64,000 bases of DNA from Candidatus Obscuribacterales bacterium (GTDB lineage Bacteria; Cyanobacteriota; Vampirovibrionia; Obscuribacterales; Obscuribacteraceae). Shown here piece by piece: positions 52,400 to 61,734 of the stretch; within the stretch, counting starts at the first letter, position 1; every line of letters begins with the position of its first letter. A model generated the notes under the pieces. That model was not told where the DNA came from, made no database searches, and saw nothing but the letters and a program-made list of their open reading frames with translations. The stretch is taken from contig JAIEQI010000032.1 in assembly GCA_019747875.1 (NCBI GenBank), positions 1 through 64,000 on the forward strand, written 5' to 3'. Both the position numbers and the translations under genes were made by a program.

Positions 52400-54661
52400 T
52401 CAGTTCGGCGCTTCACTGCTGTCGGGCAGCTTCGGGCGTGGCAGTGCCTTCCATAGCTTTTCCATTGAAATTGCTCGTTCCCTTAAATAGTCTCCGTTAC
52501 CACGAGACCAGGTGTTGTTCATTTCTACTTTTCCGGTTTTGCTGTCGTAGCTCAGCAGCGTCGCGACATGGTTCATTGCGGGCTCGCCGGTAAAGGTTTT
52601 TCTAAGACCACGCTGAATTCGATCTGCATCAACGTCAATCAAGAGCGGGAAGCGAGCATCCTTGCGCTTGCCCTCACTCACCTCTTGAAGGAATCTCTGA
52701 AGATGTTCTTGACTCTTATATTGGAAGGACCCGCGTCGCTCATAGGGGCGTTCACCGATGAGGCGCGCCCGTGTTATTTGAAAAATATCCGGATGACCGA
52801 CGATCTTGTCATTAATCATTGTTTGTTTCGGTGCGTTTAAATACGGGCTGTTAATTATTTGGTTGTCGTGATCTAGAAGTGGAACACCCCTTTTTCCGCT
52901 GGAATAATCCATCAAATAGGTATTGGTTCCGGGCATTTCGTATACCAGGCTGCCGGCACGGACGCTGGTCCCATCCGGGCGCTTTGTCGATGCCTGCCAG
53001 GCAATGTTTGGCAGCGTGACTTGAAAGAGTCTGCTGGCGTGATTTCCGCTCAGGCGCGTGTCTGCGTTTGAGATAGAGTTTGAAGGAACGTGTGTCGTGC
53101 TGCCGTCTAGCGCACGGTAAGTACCGTTAGTTGCGACTTGGCGAATTAGATTGGCGTATCGATCGGGATAGAGCGAAGCAAGCCGAACTTCATAGGAGGC
53201 AACTATACAAGTTCCACCGAGCTGAGTTATGCAACTGTATGGCAGCGTGATGTTTTTAAGAACGTCTGATCCAAGAAGTGCCCTGTCTACTTGTGACAGA
53301 TTGGTGTTAACTGCCTTTTGACTGACTAAGGCATTTATTTCCAGCATTGTTTTGACGCGCATTCTTTCTGGAATCTGTGTACTTTCAGAAAAATACTTCA
53401 AATCGGTGAGGGCGTTTTTGAGTTCACGTACATCGTGGGAGTCTAACTGGCTATTTAGAGTATTACCCAGCTTGTCGCGCGCTTCCTTTATTTGAGGAGT
53501 GACCGATTCGTATCGTCTCTCCGATGTGATTTTCTCGGTTGGTCTTGCCTTGTACTCCAGGCCAAAGTCTGTCCGCGTTTTTTCGCCTTGATTGACTGAG
53601 TCTCTGCTGAGAGCTGTGAGGGGCTTATTCGCCTCAATGAACGCGACGTTGTTTGCTGCGGTCGTCCCTCTTCCGATCAAGGGTACCGTTGTTGCTCTTT
53701 CTCGAAGCTCTTCCATCGCGCGCAGGCGATTCTCGGCAGTAAGCGGTTGGGATTGGCGCAATAACTCCTGTGTACGCACTCTGTTTATCTCGTCGAGACG
53801 ACTCTTTAGTGGTGAACTTAGCGATGATTGCGGCTTTTGTGATTCGATGGATGCAGTCTTTTGGGACGACTGTTCGAGCAATCTGGAAATTCCCTTGTTC
53901 GCAAGGGGCATAAAGGAGTTTAGCAAGGCGCCCTGGACTGCAGATTGTTCTATTTCAGCTCCCGTGAGCCATCGTTGCTGACTTATTCCAATGCTCGTTT
54001 GTTTTTGTGCTAAGCCACCAATTGCACCGATAAGCGGCAGTGATGCAAGCTTGATGACGGTGCCTTTGTCAGAAATCAAATGGTGTCCACCGCCGAACAC
54101 GGCAAAGGCCACAGCCCCAGCTGCCGCGTTACCCAGTCTTGTTTCCCCTTCGTGCGGTTTGCGAGCGAGGTCATAAATCGCCGCACCGGCGATCATGCTT
54201 CCGGCATTGCTTGTTAAAGCGCTGGTCAGCGACGTATCTAGCAAGCTTTTGCCAGCCAGGGCAAAACCGGCTTTCTTGGTGAGCGCAGCCATTGTTCCGT
54301 AAACAAGAGCGGAACCGGCTATCGAGAAAGCCATTTCAGTCAGCCCTTCGGCCATGTTGCTTGTCGATAATGCCCTTGGCTTTTCTTCTTGAATCTTTGC
54401 TTGCTTGGACTCAGGCAAGAACTGGGTCACTACTGAAGCTGGTTCTATTAGCGCACTCTTGATGAACGGCTCAAGCGCGTGTTTCTTTAGCCAGTTCTCC
54501 TGTGCTGGAACTTCCAAGAGGTTTGCGCTTGTCTGATTTAACAAGTCGCTTTTTACTTTATGGTCAATTTCGTTTTCGATCTCAATCTCTTTCAAGCGTT
54601 CCTGCCTGTCAGATCCAGACTTTGCCGATCGCCAATCGCGTGATTGCCAGTTTGCCCTCAA
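52400..54661 (-). CDS. Large protein with a cysteine-protease-like C-terminal domain
   Basis: Up to 753 residues. The frame opens with TTG directly after an in-frame stop, so the start is uncertain. Residues 1-100 are polar. About 100-270 are Ala/Gly-rich and hydrophobic, with several possible membrane or zipper helices (IAGSALVYGTMAALTKKAGF, NAAAGAVAFAVFGGGHHLIS). About 280-470 are charged and helical. The C-terminal domain has YSCITQLGGTCIVASYEVR (C485), then AMNHVATLLSYD (H697) and VEMNNTWSRGN (N713): a Cys-His-Asn order typical of papain-like or C39-like peptidases. Activity is inferred only from that. No homologue recognised. Confidence 0.68.
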   Translation of the reverse strand: MRANWQSRDWRSAKSGSDRQERLKEIEIENEIDHKVKSDLLNQTSANLLEVPAQENWLKKHALEPFIKSALIEPASVVTQFLPESKQAKIQEEKPRALSTSNMAEGLTEMAFSIAGSALVYGTMAALTKKAGFALAGKSLLDTSLTSALTSNAGSMIAGAAIYDLARKPHEGETRLGNAAAGAVAFAVFGGGHHLISDKGTVIKLASLPLIGAIGGLAQKQTSIGISQQRWLTGAEIEQSAVQGALLNSFMPLANKGISRLLEQSSQKTASIESQKPQSSLSSPLKSRLDEINRVRTQELLRQSQPLTAENRLRAMEELRERATTVPLIGRGTTAANNVAFIEANKPLTALSRDSVNQGEKTRTDFGLEYKARPTEKITSERRYESVTPQIKEARDKLGNTLNSQLDSHDVRELKNALTDLKYFSESTQIPERMRVKTMLEINALVSQKAVNTNLSQVDRALLGSDVLKNITLPYSCITQLGGTCIVASYEVRLASLYPDRYANLIRQVATNGTYRALDGSTTHVPSNSISNADTRLSGNHASRLFQVTLPNIAWQASTKRPDGTSVRAGSLVYEMPGTNTYLMDYSSGKRGVPLLDHDNQIINSPYLNAPKQTMINDKIVGHPDIFQITRARLIGERPYERRGSFQYKSQEHLQRFLQEVSEGKRKDARFPLLIDVDADRIQRGLRKTFTGEPAMNHVATLLSYDSKTGKVEMNNTWSRGNGDYLRERAISMEKLWKALPRPKLPDSSEAPN

Positions 54662-54698
54662 CGGCTAAACCGAACCGCCAATTAATCCTTCCCTCAGC

Positions 54699-54767
54699 TG
54701 TAGGACTGCATGGACGAGATGTCCGCGCCTACAAATACCCTGGCCCGATTATAGGGCGCCGTGCGCC
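54699..54767. repeat. Intergenic GC-rich palindromes
   Basis: TGTAGG (54699-54704) pairs with CCTACA (54728-54733) around an inner GGAC-GAGAT-GTCC stem. A second stem, GGCGC-CGT-GCGCC, follows at 54755-54767. Read on the other strand, the first contains AGGCGCGGACATCTCGTC, very like AGGCGCGGACCTCCCGTC at 41509-41526, so they are members of one dispersed family. Confidence 0.6.
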
Positions 54768-54827
54768 TGCAAGGGAATACGCAAATTGCTTCAAGGCGCT
54801 GCATAATTCTGCAGTTATAGGGGGCAG

Positions 54828-55535
54828 TTATATGAGATCTTTGCCGCCCGCTACGAAAACGCATTGACCGGTTACGGTTTCGTTGTGCAAGAAAAAATCG
54901 ATTGCGTTGGTCACGTCTTTCGGGCTACCGGTTTTGTTGAGCGGATTGTTGTGCGGCTTATTCTTATCTTTCTCCGGAGCAAGAACCATTCCTGGCGCGA
55001 TCGAATTGACGCGAATGGCCGGAGCCAACTCGACTGCAGCCATAATCGTAAGGTCTTGCAATGACTTCTTACTGAGCAAATAGGCAAACTCGGTAGCACG
55101 CTTTTTGGCAACGTTGCTGTCGAGAATATTGATGATATTTCCCTTTCTTGCCATTCGTGCAAAGTCGCGAGTAAGGATAAATGGCGCTCTGACATGCAAA
55201 TGGAATTGCTCATCGAATTCGTCGCAGCTGCTATCTGTCAGTAATCCACCAGACCAGGTTGACGCGTTATTGATTAGAACTGAAAGATAGGGCAGGTTGC
55301 CAATGCAAGATTCAATGACAGATTCAAGCTCGGAAGCCGTTCCAAGATCCGCCTTTACCAAATAACAGCGTCGTGACAATTGCTCGATTTCTGCTGCCGT
55401 CTTTTGCGCATCTTCAGCGGAACGGTTAAAGTGAAGCGCGATGTCATAGCCGTTCTTCGCCAGATGAAGGGCAATCTCGCGTCCGATTCGTTTTGCTCCG
55501 CCGGTCACCAAGGCAGCTTTTCGCATCTCGGGCAT
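54828..55535 (-). CDS. Short-chain dehydrogenase, pteridine-reductase/FolM-like
   Basis: A 235-residue classical SDR. ALVTGGAKRIGREIALHLA (8-26) carries the TGGAKRIG variant, and the following ALHFNRS arginine favours NADPH, as in pteridine reductases and FolM. LINNAS is at about 89-94, and the active-site YLLSKKSLQDL has Tyr and Lys; the usual Ser is replaced by an LDSNVAKK stretch with an Asp before it, as in FolM/PTR1-type enzymes. It probably reduces a dihydropterin. It lies 6 bp downstream of ispH, so co-transcribed. Confidence 0.85.
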   Translation of the reverse strand: MPEMRKAALVTGGAKRIGREIALHLAKNGYDIALHFNRSAEDAQKTAAEIEQLSRRCYLVKADLGTASELESVIESCIGNLPYLSVLINNASTWSGGLLTDSSCDEFDEQFHLHVRAPFILTRDFARMARKGNIINILDSNVAKKRATEFAYLLSKKSLQDLTIMAAVELAPAIRVNSIAPGMVLAPEKDKNKPHNNPLNKTGSPKDVTNAIDFFLHNETVTGQCVFVAGGKDLI

Positions 55536-55541
55536 GACTTA

Positions 55542-56729
55542 TTATTCGCAGTCCGGTCGTAACGAAAATATTTTTTCGATTACTTCTGCAACAACTTGGT
55601 CCGGCGTGGAGGCACCGGCTGTGATACCGATCGTGAGAGGACCTTTCGGCAGGAATGGCGCAGTTAGCTTCTCCTCGTTCCCATGAACTTCTTTGTGGGT
55701 GATTGAATTGTCATCTTTGATGCAATCGGGCCCGTCGATATGGTAGGCGGACTTGCCTTCTGCAATTGCCATTTCCTGCAAGTGCCCTGTGTTGGATGAA
55801 TTGTAGCCGCCAATGACGACAACGAGATCCATGTCTTGCAAAATCAATTTTTGCATTGCATCTTGCCGCTCTTGTGTAGCATCGCAAATGGTGTCGCCTG
55901 GGCTGAGGAAATGCTCATCGAATTTGCTCGGTCCATATTTGCGCATCATGGTTTGCTCAAAAAGCTTTCCGATTTTTTCTGTTTCACCCTTCAGCATTGT
56001 GGTCTGGTTGGCAACGCCGAGCCGTAGAAGATGAACTGCGGGATCGAAATCTTTGGATACAGCTTCTTTGAATTTCACCAAAAATTCAGTCGACGATCCG
56101 CCGTTCAGAATGTAATTGGCGACCCAATTCGCTTCGTCTAAATCCTGAACTATCAAGTAATGTTGCGCTCTTGAAGAAGTTGCGATTGTTTCTTCGTGTT
56201 TATACTTGCCGTGAATTATGGCGGTGAAATCCGATTTCTTGTATTTATCGACGCGGTTCCATACGCGGGACACCCATGGGCATGTGGTATCAACGATCTC
56301 GCATTCACGAGAAGTTAGCAATTCCAGTTCTTCAACAGAGGCTCCGAAAGCCGGAAGTATTACTACATCACCGTTGCCGATCTCGGAAAAATCCTTTTTT
56401 CCATCCGGCTCGACTTCGACAAACTTGATGTCCATCTTCTTCAAATTGTCGTTCACGAGCGGATTGTGAATGATCTCATTTGTAATCCATATGCGACGAT
56501 CTGGGAATTGTTTTCGTGTTTCGTAGGCCATCGAGACTGCGCGATCGACTCCCCAGCAAAAGCCAAATGCCTCTGCCAGCTTGACAGTTAAGTCGCCCCT
56601 CTTGACCTGGTAATCGTTCTGTCTGATAAAAGCGATGAGATCTGATTCATACTCGGACTTTAGTTCGTCCTTGATGGAATCCTTGAGGCCAAAGCCTTTC
56701 CGGTGATAGTTGACGCCCGGCTTAAGCAT
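55542..56729 (-). CDS. ispH: 4-hydroxy-3-methylbut-2-enyl diphosphate reductase
   Basis: About 395 residues from the ATG at 56729, 6 bp after GAAGG; an ATG two codons upstream is adjacent to the same RBS. It makes IPP and DMAPP in the last step of the MEP isoprenoid pathway. The three cluster cysteines are in FGFCWGVDRA, VDTTCPWVSRV and DTICDATQERQDAM. NEIIHNPLVNDNLK, HGKYKHEETIATSS, VIGGYNSSNTGHL and GITAGASTPDQVVAEVI are family blocks. The length and the N-terminal RKGFGLK-type extension match the plant/cyanobacterial form, not the about 310-residue proteobacterial one. An SDR follows 6 bp later. Confidence 0.95.
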   Translation of the reverse strand: MLKPGVNYHRKGFGLKDSIKDELKSEYESDLIAFIRQNDYQVKRGDLTVKLAEAFGFCWGVDRAVSMAYETRKQFPDRRIWITNEIIHNPLVNDNLKKMDIKFVEVEPDGKKDFSEIGNGDVVILPAFGASVEELELLTSRECEIVDTTCPWVSRVWNRVDKYKKSDFTAIIHGKYKHEETIATSSRAQHYLIVQDLDEANWVANYILNGGSSTEFLVKFKEAVSKDFDPAVHLLRLGVANQTTMLKGETEKIGKLFEQTMMRKYGPSKFDEHFLSPGDTICDATQERQDAMQKLILQDMDLVVVIGGYNSSNTGHLQEMAIAEGKSAYHIDGPDCIKDDNSITHKEVHGNEEKLTAPFLPKGPLTIGITAGASTPDQVVAEVIEKIFSLRPDCE

Positions 56730-56908
56730 TTTCATCCTTCAATCTGACTAGATCTTTGATTTTACCTAACTCCGCCTTTGGAATATACGGTTCCGGTGCT
56801 AATATGGACTCGGTTTGGGGTACAAATCCCTGTAGCCGACACGCACGCTTACTTACCAAGCATTACTCTTGTAAACAAATCGGCTAATTCGGACTCGGAG
56901 GTCTTGAA

Positions 56909-57304
56909 GTGAATAATTTGAAAGCATTACTTGCAGCCGCTATTTTGATCGGTGCCTCATCAGCTCTGCCTGCCCAAGCAGACAGCGTTGGTGATATGGC
57001 AAAAAATACAGCCAAGTTTCCTGTAACCGTTCTTGCCGTTGGCGGCGCTATGGCAGTTGGAACGCCAATAGCAGTGACTCGTCAAGTCGCTGTAAGAATT
57101 CGCCAGTATACAGGCGATTTCGCAGATAAGATCGGTGGAAAAGAAGACTTTCCGCCAAATTTGTTTGCTAGCGTTTTCTCAATCCCATTCGGCACCATCG
57201 CTGGAACAGCTGAAGGACTCTACTACGGTCCCAAGAATGCAGTTCAAAAAGGTATCGAAAAGCCGTTCAGCCAAGGTTCATTCAGCTTGAGCGATATGGA
57301 CTAA
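56909..57304 (+). CDS. Small exported protein
   Basis: A 131-residue protein starting with GTG and a strong GGAGG RBS 7 bp upstream. Signal peptide LKALLAAAILIGASSALPAQ, then a mature part with a hydrophobic Gly/Val/Ala helix (FPVTVLAVGGAMAVGTPIAV) and a Gly-rich end (FGTIAGTAEGLYYGPKNAVQ). It could associate with the membrane. No family recognised. Monocistronic, followed by a clear terminator. Divergent from ispH. Confidence 0.75.
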   Translation: MNNLKALLAAAILIGASSALPAQADSVGDMAKNTAKFPVTVLAVGGAMAVGTPIAVTRQVAVRIRQYTGDFADKIGGKEDFPPNLFASVFSIPFGTIAGTAEGLYYGPKNAVQKGIEKPFSQGSFSLSDMD

Positions 57305-57331
57305 TCTACAGCTCGTAGAAAAAATTCGAAG

Positions 57332-57365
57332 GAGGCGGTGATAAAACATCGCCTCTTTTCTTTTG
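57332..57365 (+). terminator. Rho-independent terminator
   Basis: GAGGCGGTG (57332-57340) pairs with CATCGCCTC (57347-57355), allowing one G-U, around an ATAAAA loop, followed by TTTTCTTTTG. It ends the small exported-protein gene. Confidence 0.9.
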
Positions 57366-57441
57366 CAATCCTTCAGCACGTTTCTGGCCATTATTCGCTG
57401 GTGTGAACATGAGATAATTCCAGGCAGTTCGGAGAAAGCAA

Positions 57442-58782
57442 ATGAGTACGGAATTCCATTTTATCTTGCCTGATTCCGGCGTGCGCTCGGTTGCATTGGT
57501 TTTGAATGCTGATGGGACGTATTCGCTTCCAAAGTTTAACCAAGGTTCTGAGGTGCGCTATAACACGGTTACGGGTATCAATGATGCTTTGCGAAAGGCG
57601 TGGAACGTGACAACCACAGTGTCTCGTTGCCTCCTTGAGGGCGATCAGACAACCCCTGCAATTTTTGCGATGCACAATCACGATGCGGACTGGCATCCAA
57701 AGGCAAATGAGGCTGCGTGGCATGGACTGGAGCAAATCTCTCAACTCAATTTTGCAAACCCGGAGCATCGCAAGCACTTACTCGAATGGATCGAATCGCT
57801 TAGTGATGAGACTTGGATTCATGTACCCTGGTCTGCTCCTGAATGGAATGAAAGAGCTAGCAACTGGATAAGCGAGTCTGTTCGCAATATAGGGGCTGAA
57901 GTTCTTTCCGGTCCAGAGCAGGTACGTGCTTGGGCTATTTCGGCAGTCATAAAAGTGGAGACGGATCAGGGTATTTTTTACTTCAAGGCTGTTCCTGATT
58001 TTTTTGGTCATGCACCGATTCTAGAGAAGTATTTGAGCGAGCACTTCCCTGAGAATTTCATTGATATCACTGCGATAGAACCAAATCAGCACTGGATGCT
58101 AAGCAAGGAATGGGTAGGCGAAAACCCAAGATCTAGCGAAGAATGGAGACACATTTTGCAGGTGGTGGCGGACATCCAAATGCACTGCAAAGATAATGTG
58201 GATGAATTGCTTTCATTTGGTTGTAAGGATCGCCGCCTGTCCAAATTGCCCGATTTGGTGCTTCCTATTTTTGAAGAGCTCAAAGATCCCGGCATGTTAG
58301 AGATGTATGGTATCAATATGGAGGAGGCAAACGAACTCCGTAGAAGGCTTGAGTTATTCCCTGAGTTATGCGCTCGGCTCAATAAACACGGGTTGCCCGA
58401 GACTCTGATTCACGGCGATCTTTGGGGAAACAATATCATTTATCGTGACAAACTGAGTGGCAAATCACCTGTGATTTTTGATTGGACCGATGCGTCAATC
58501 GCCCATCCGTTCATAGACATCTACTTGTTGCTTACATCGGAACCAGATCTTTCAAAACGACCGATGCTTCGGCAAATATTCGTTGACGTTTGGTCGGAGC
58601 GATTTCCGCAAACCACGGTTGTGGCTGCGCTCGAAGCGGCAGAACTCGTCGCGCCTTTTTATTTCATGTACGCTTTTAGAAATGTGCAGTTGAACGCACC
58701 AAAAGCTTCCCGCTGGGAACTTGCTTTTTTATTCAAGCGCTTTGTTCGAAACATACTTCTACTTCCAGAATTGGTTTCCTGA
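57442..58782 (+). CDS. Aminoglycoside-phosphotransferase-fold kinase
   Basis: A 446-residue cytoplasmic protein. The C-terminal 300 residues are an APH/choline-kinase fold: AISAVIKVETDQGIFYFKAV (Lys strand), a catalytic loop LIHGDLWGNNIIYRD (H-G-D, N) and the metal Asp in VIFDWTDASIAHPFID. The N-terminal 145 residues (FHFILPDSGVRSVALVLNAD, GTYSLPKF) are an extra domain that looks faintly Nudix-like but lacks the Nudix box. Substrate unknown; small-molecule hydroxyl or amine. RBS GGAGAAAG before the ATG. Stands alone. Confidence 0.85.
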   Translation: MSTEFHFILPDSGVRSVALVLNADGTYSLPKFNQGSEVRYNTVTGINDALRKAWNVTTTVSRCLLEGDQTTPAIFAMHNHDADWHPKANEAAWHGLEQISQLNFANPEHRKHLLEWIESLSDETWIHVPWSAPEWNERASNWISESVRNIGAEVLSGPEQVRAWAISAVIKVETDQGIFYFKAVPDFFGHAPILEKYLSEHFPENFIDITAIEPNQHWMLSKEWVGENPRSSEEWRHILQVVADIQMHCKDNVDELLSFGCKDRRLSKLPDLVLPIFEELKDPGMLEMYGINMEEANELRRRLELFPELCARLNKHGLPETLIHGDLWGNNIIYRDKLSGKSPVIFDWTDASIAHPFIDIYLLLTSEPDLSKRPMLRQIFVDVWSERFPQTTVVAALEAAELVAPFYFMYAFRNVQLNAPKASRWELAFLFKRFVRNILLLPELVS

Positions 58783-59197
58783 CTAATTCTGGAGGGCTGA
58801 ATGATCCTTTGATTTCTTGTCGATGAGTCTTCGGTGTGCTCCGGTCGTTGGAATTCGTAGTGGCGCATATGGTGTCATCTCTCTGGCTTGGCTCGGAGAA
58901 AATTGAAGAGCGAAGGATCGAGGAAGTTTGGTTTTATCTTGCGTGCTGTCTCTAAGTGTTGCAAGCTCGAGTCGAAGATCTGCTCTTTTGAGCTTGTCCG
59001 GTCGAGTCGTCCCTTGAATATCAGTCGCTTGTCGGTGATCACCTTCGTTGCTGGAAAAGCTGGGACTCCAAGCGCTTCTTGGCAACCTTGAAAATTAATC
59101 TATTTCCAAAAATACGTGAGGGCCGGTGAATTGACTGGGTATAAACCTCTTGGTTGTAAGTGAGAGGACCTCACTTGTTTCGCATAAGGTAGGGTTT
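58783..59197. other. Intergenic stretch without a convincing gene
   Basis: Frames of 60-100 codons exist on both strands, but none has a good RBS, family motif or protein-like composition. The last 30 bp include the AAGGTAGGG RBS of the next gene. Confidence 0.5.
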
Positions 59198-61609
59198 ATG
59201 AGTTTAGCTGCAGACAAAGTCTTGAGGGTGAACTGTCCGGGCTGGGGTGTGTCTTCCACGTTACCTCTGGGAGAAGCCAAGCCGTTGGCTATGTATGACG
59301 TAATCGTCGTTAACCCGGCAAGTATTGTGCACTTGTTTGAGCCCAAATCAGACCTGGCGAAGCAAATCGAGAAGTTGGTCGCCGACGGCACCTCCGTTTT
59401 GAAGATGGACAACGATTCGCAGCTTGAATCAATCAGCGCCGAGTTAGAGCTTCGCGAGCACGAATTAAGACAGTTTCTGTCCAAAGGCGGTTTGCTAATT
59501 TACTTCCTGGCACCACCGTTTACGTTGTCCGGACCGACACAGTCCATGGACAATTATCTGTGGCTTTATGAGTGCGTCCCGGATAAGGCTGATGGCAATA
59601 ACCGCAGCATGAGCGCCAATGGACGAGGCAAGGACCTGGAGATGGCGGTGCGAGCTAAGCAGCATCCATTCTCCGCATACTTGCAGCAAGCTGGCATGGA
59701 ATGGTCAACTCTGATCAAGAAAGAGAGTCTTGCCGATGGATATAAAATCCTGGCGAACGCAGGTAGAGGCAAGGCAATTGCCGGATACAAATCCACCGGA
59801 CCAAAGAAGGGGCAAGTCGTTTTTCTTCCTGCTCCTTATGAAACTAAATATGATGATGTTTTGAAAGAGTGTATTTTGAAATGGCACGAGGCACACACCG
59901 GACCCGATGCGGACAAGCCGGAAGAGGATGTGCCGGATGAAGAGCCGTCAGCCGCTGATGCTGCTCCGGATGTTGAGGGCAGAGAACTATTAGATGATCT
60001 GTTTGCAGATGACGGCGAGAAAAAGGCCGCTCCAGGATTTGCTGCAGCTCCAGCCTCGTCATCAGGATCCTCACCCTTTGGTGATGATGATGACGGTGAT
60101 GGATTTGATTCATTAGATTCTCTCTTTACACCAGGTGCAAAGTCCCCTGAATCCAAGTCTTCTGAACCGAAAGAGAAGGAGAAGGAGAAAGAGAAGGAGC
60201 CGTTCCGTGATGAGCCGGTTGCAAAATCAAAAGGCAATGCTGACGACGACCTGTCGGATCTCTTTGATGATGCACCTAAAAAGCCAGCTAGTAAGAGTGT
60301 AGATTGGCCTGAGTTTGATAACGATATTCCGCCATTCCAAAAAGAGCGGGAAGCGGAGAAAGCTAAAGAACGTGAGCGCGAAGCTGAGCGCGCCAAAGAG
60401 CGTGAGCGCGAAGAATCTGAGAAAGCTGACAAGGAGAAAGCTGAAAAAGCTGAGAAAGCCGAAAAAGCCGAGCGCGAAAAAGAGAAGGCACGCGAAGAAG
60501 AACGGGCTCGTGAAGAAGAACGTGCGCGTGAGGAAGAGCGAGATAGAGAACGTGAACGCGAGCGCGAGCGTGAGCGCGAACGTGAACAGCGCGAGAAAGA
60601 GCGTGCGCGTGAAGAAGAGCGTGATCGAGAGCGCGAGAGAGAGCGTGAGCGTGAACGCGAAGAGGAAAGAGCTAAGGAACGCGAGCAAGAGCGACAGAGA
60701 GAACGAGCTCGTGAGGAGGAGCGTGCGCGCGAGGAAGAGCGCGACAGGGAAAAGGCTCGAGCCGAAGAACGCGAGCGCGAAAGAGCTAGAGAAGAGGAGC
60801 GAGAGCGAGAGAACAGAGAGCGAGAAAGAGAAAGAGCTCGAGAAGAAGAGCGTCAAAGATATTCCTACAATGGCGGTGATAGGGACAGTTATCCGGAGGC
60901 AAAGGACCTAATGTCGAGAATGGAGCAGGAAATCAGCAGCCCCGGGGTTCCCGATTGGTGCACGCGCGTATCATTTGTCGAACTGAAGCAGCTGAATATC
61001 GAACTCACAGATCTCAATGAGCAAGTTCGCAGAGCAAGACAGAAGATCAACGATATTGAAGATCGCATTCGCAATTTAGGTGATGTGAAGGATGCGCTTC
61101 TTTCGCTCTCCGGTAGCCGTTTGACGCAAGCCTGCTGCAAAGTATTCGAAGCACTGGGTTGGTCGCCGAAGATTTCGGAGACAAGCTCTGGTGAAATTTG
61201 GCTCAACGACGGAGATAAGATGCAAGCAATCGTTCGTGTGGTGTTCTCGTTAGCACAACCGAATCGTTCTGAACTGGCTGAACTTGCAGAATCAGTAATC
61301 ACTTACTGGGGCAAGTATGATGTTGAGCCGAAAGGAATGTTGGTCGCCAGCACCTTCGCTGAAAAGGCTCCGCGCGATCGTATCGATGAAGACTTCCCAG
61401 GCAGCATGGGCGACTTCGCTAAGCGTAAGAATTTGTGTTTGTTCACAACAATGCAAATGCTGACGATCTATCGCGATGTCACCATCAAGAATGCCGACAA
61501 TCGCAAGATTCGCGAGAATCTATTGACCACCAGCGGCATCCTTTCCGGATTCAGATTGGAACTCACTGAAGCCAAGGAAAAGGAAGAGCGCGAAGCTGCA
61601 ACAACTTAG
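59198..61609 (+). CDS. Multidomain protein: N-terminal domain, long charged helix, degenerate nuclease-fold end
   Basis: About 803 residues from the ATG at 59198 (RBS AAGGTAGGG); a TTG 48 bp upstream is less likely. Residues 1-230 are a soluble alpha/beta domain (AMYDVIVVNPASIVHLF, GGLLIYFLAPPFTLSG, KGQVVFLPAPYETK). About 235-384 are acidic and disordered (DDDDGDGFDSLDSLF). About 384-554 are an almost pure Glu/Arg/Lys helix (AREEERAREEERAREEERD), a likely single alpha-helix or coiled coil. After a short coiled coil (LNIELTDLNEQVRRARQKIN), residues about 650-780 resemble restriction-endonuclease-like folds (VEPKGMLVASTFAEKAPRDR, KNLCLFTTMQMLTIYRDV) but lack an E-x-K centre. Function unknown. 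Confidence 0.75.
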   Translation: MSLAADKVLRVNCPGWGVSSTLPLGEAKPLAMYDVIVVNPASIVHLFEPKSDLAKQIEKLVADGTSVLKMDNDSQLESISAELELREHELRQFLSKGGLLIYFLAPPFTLSGPTQSMDNYLWLYECVPDKADGNNRSMSANGRGKDLEMAVRAKQHPFSAYLQQAGMEWSTLIKKESLADGYKILANAGRGKAIAGYKSTGPKKGQVVFLPAPYETKYDDVLKECILKWHEAHTGPDADKPEEDVPDEEPSAADAAPDVEGRELLDDLFADDGEKKAAPGFAAAPASSSGSSPFGDDDDGDGFDSLDSLFTPGAKSPESKSSEPKEKEKEKEKEPFRDEPVAKSKGNADDDLSDLFDDAPKKPASKSVDWPEFDNDIPPFQKEREAEKAKEREREAERAKEREREESEKADKEKAEKAEKAEKAEREKEKAREEERAREEERAREEERDREREREREREREREQREKERAREEERDREREREREREREEERAKEREQERQRERAREEERAREEERDREKARAEERERERAREEERERENRERERERAREEERQRYSYNGGDRDSYPEAKDLMSRMEQEISSPGVPDWCTRVSFVELKQLNIELTDLNEQVRRARQKINDIEDRIRNLGDVKDALLSLSGSRLTQACCKVFEALGWSPKISETSSGEIWLNDGDKMQAIVRVVFSLAQPNRSELAELAESVITYWGKYDVEPKGMLVASTFAEKAPRDRIDEDFPGSMGDFAKRKNLCLFTTMQMLTIYRDVTIKNADNRKIRENLLTTSGILSGFRLELTEAKEKEEREAATT

Positions 61610-61634
61610 TTAATCACTATCTTTACGACGACCG

Positions 61635-61668
61635 AAAAGGCGAGGGACTTCATATCCCTCGCCTTTTC
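61635..61668. terminator. Bidirectional terminator between convergent genes
   Basis: AAAAGGCGAGGGA (61635-61647) and TCCCTCGCCTTTT (61655-61667) form a perfect 13-bp stem with a CTTCATA loop. A-run and T-run flanks allow it to act for both the 59198 gene and the convergent 63858 gene. Confidence 0.92.
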
Positions 61669-61734
61669 ATAGATCCGCTCTGGGGGCTCGCTGGGCTATC
61701 GCCTCTTGTCGATGTTTCTGTTTCCTTGCCTCTC

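Noticed and set aside
58783..59091. Frames of 60-100 codons on both strands after the kinase gene
   Set aside because: They overlap each other, lack an RBS and show no family motif.
60227..60856. 209-codon minus-strand frame opposite the charged helix
   Set aside because: It is the antisense reading of Glu/Arg-rich repeats, giving an artificial Phe/Leu/Ser-rich product.
8212..61703. Identical 15-mer CGCTGGGCTATCGCC at 8212-8226 and 61689-61703
   Set aside because: Both are intergenic, but a few 15-mer matches are expected by chance in 64 kb and I saw no third copy.
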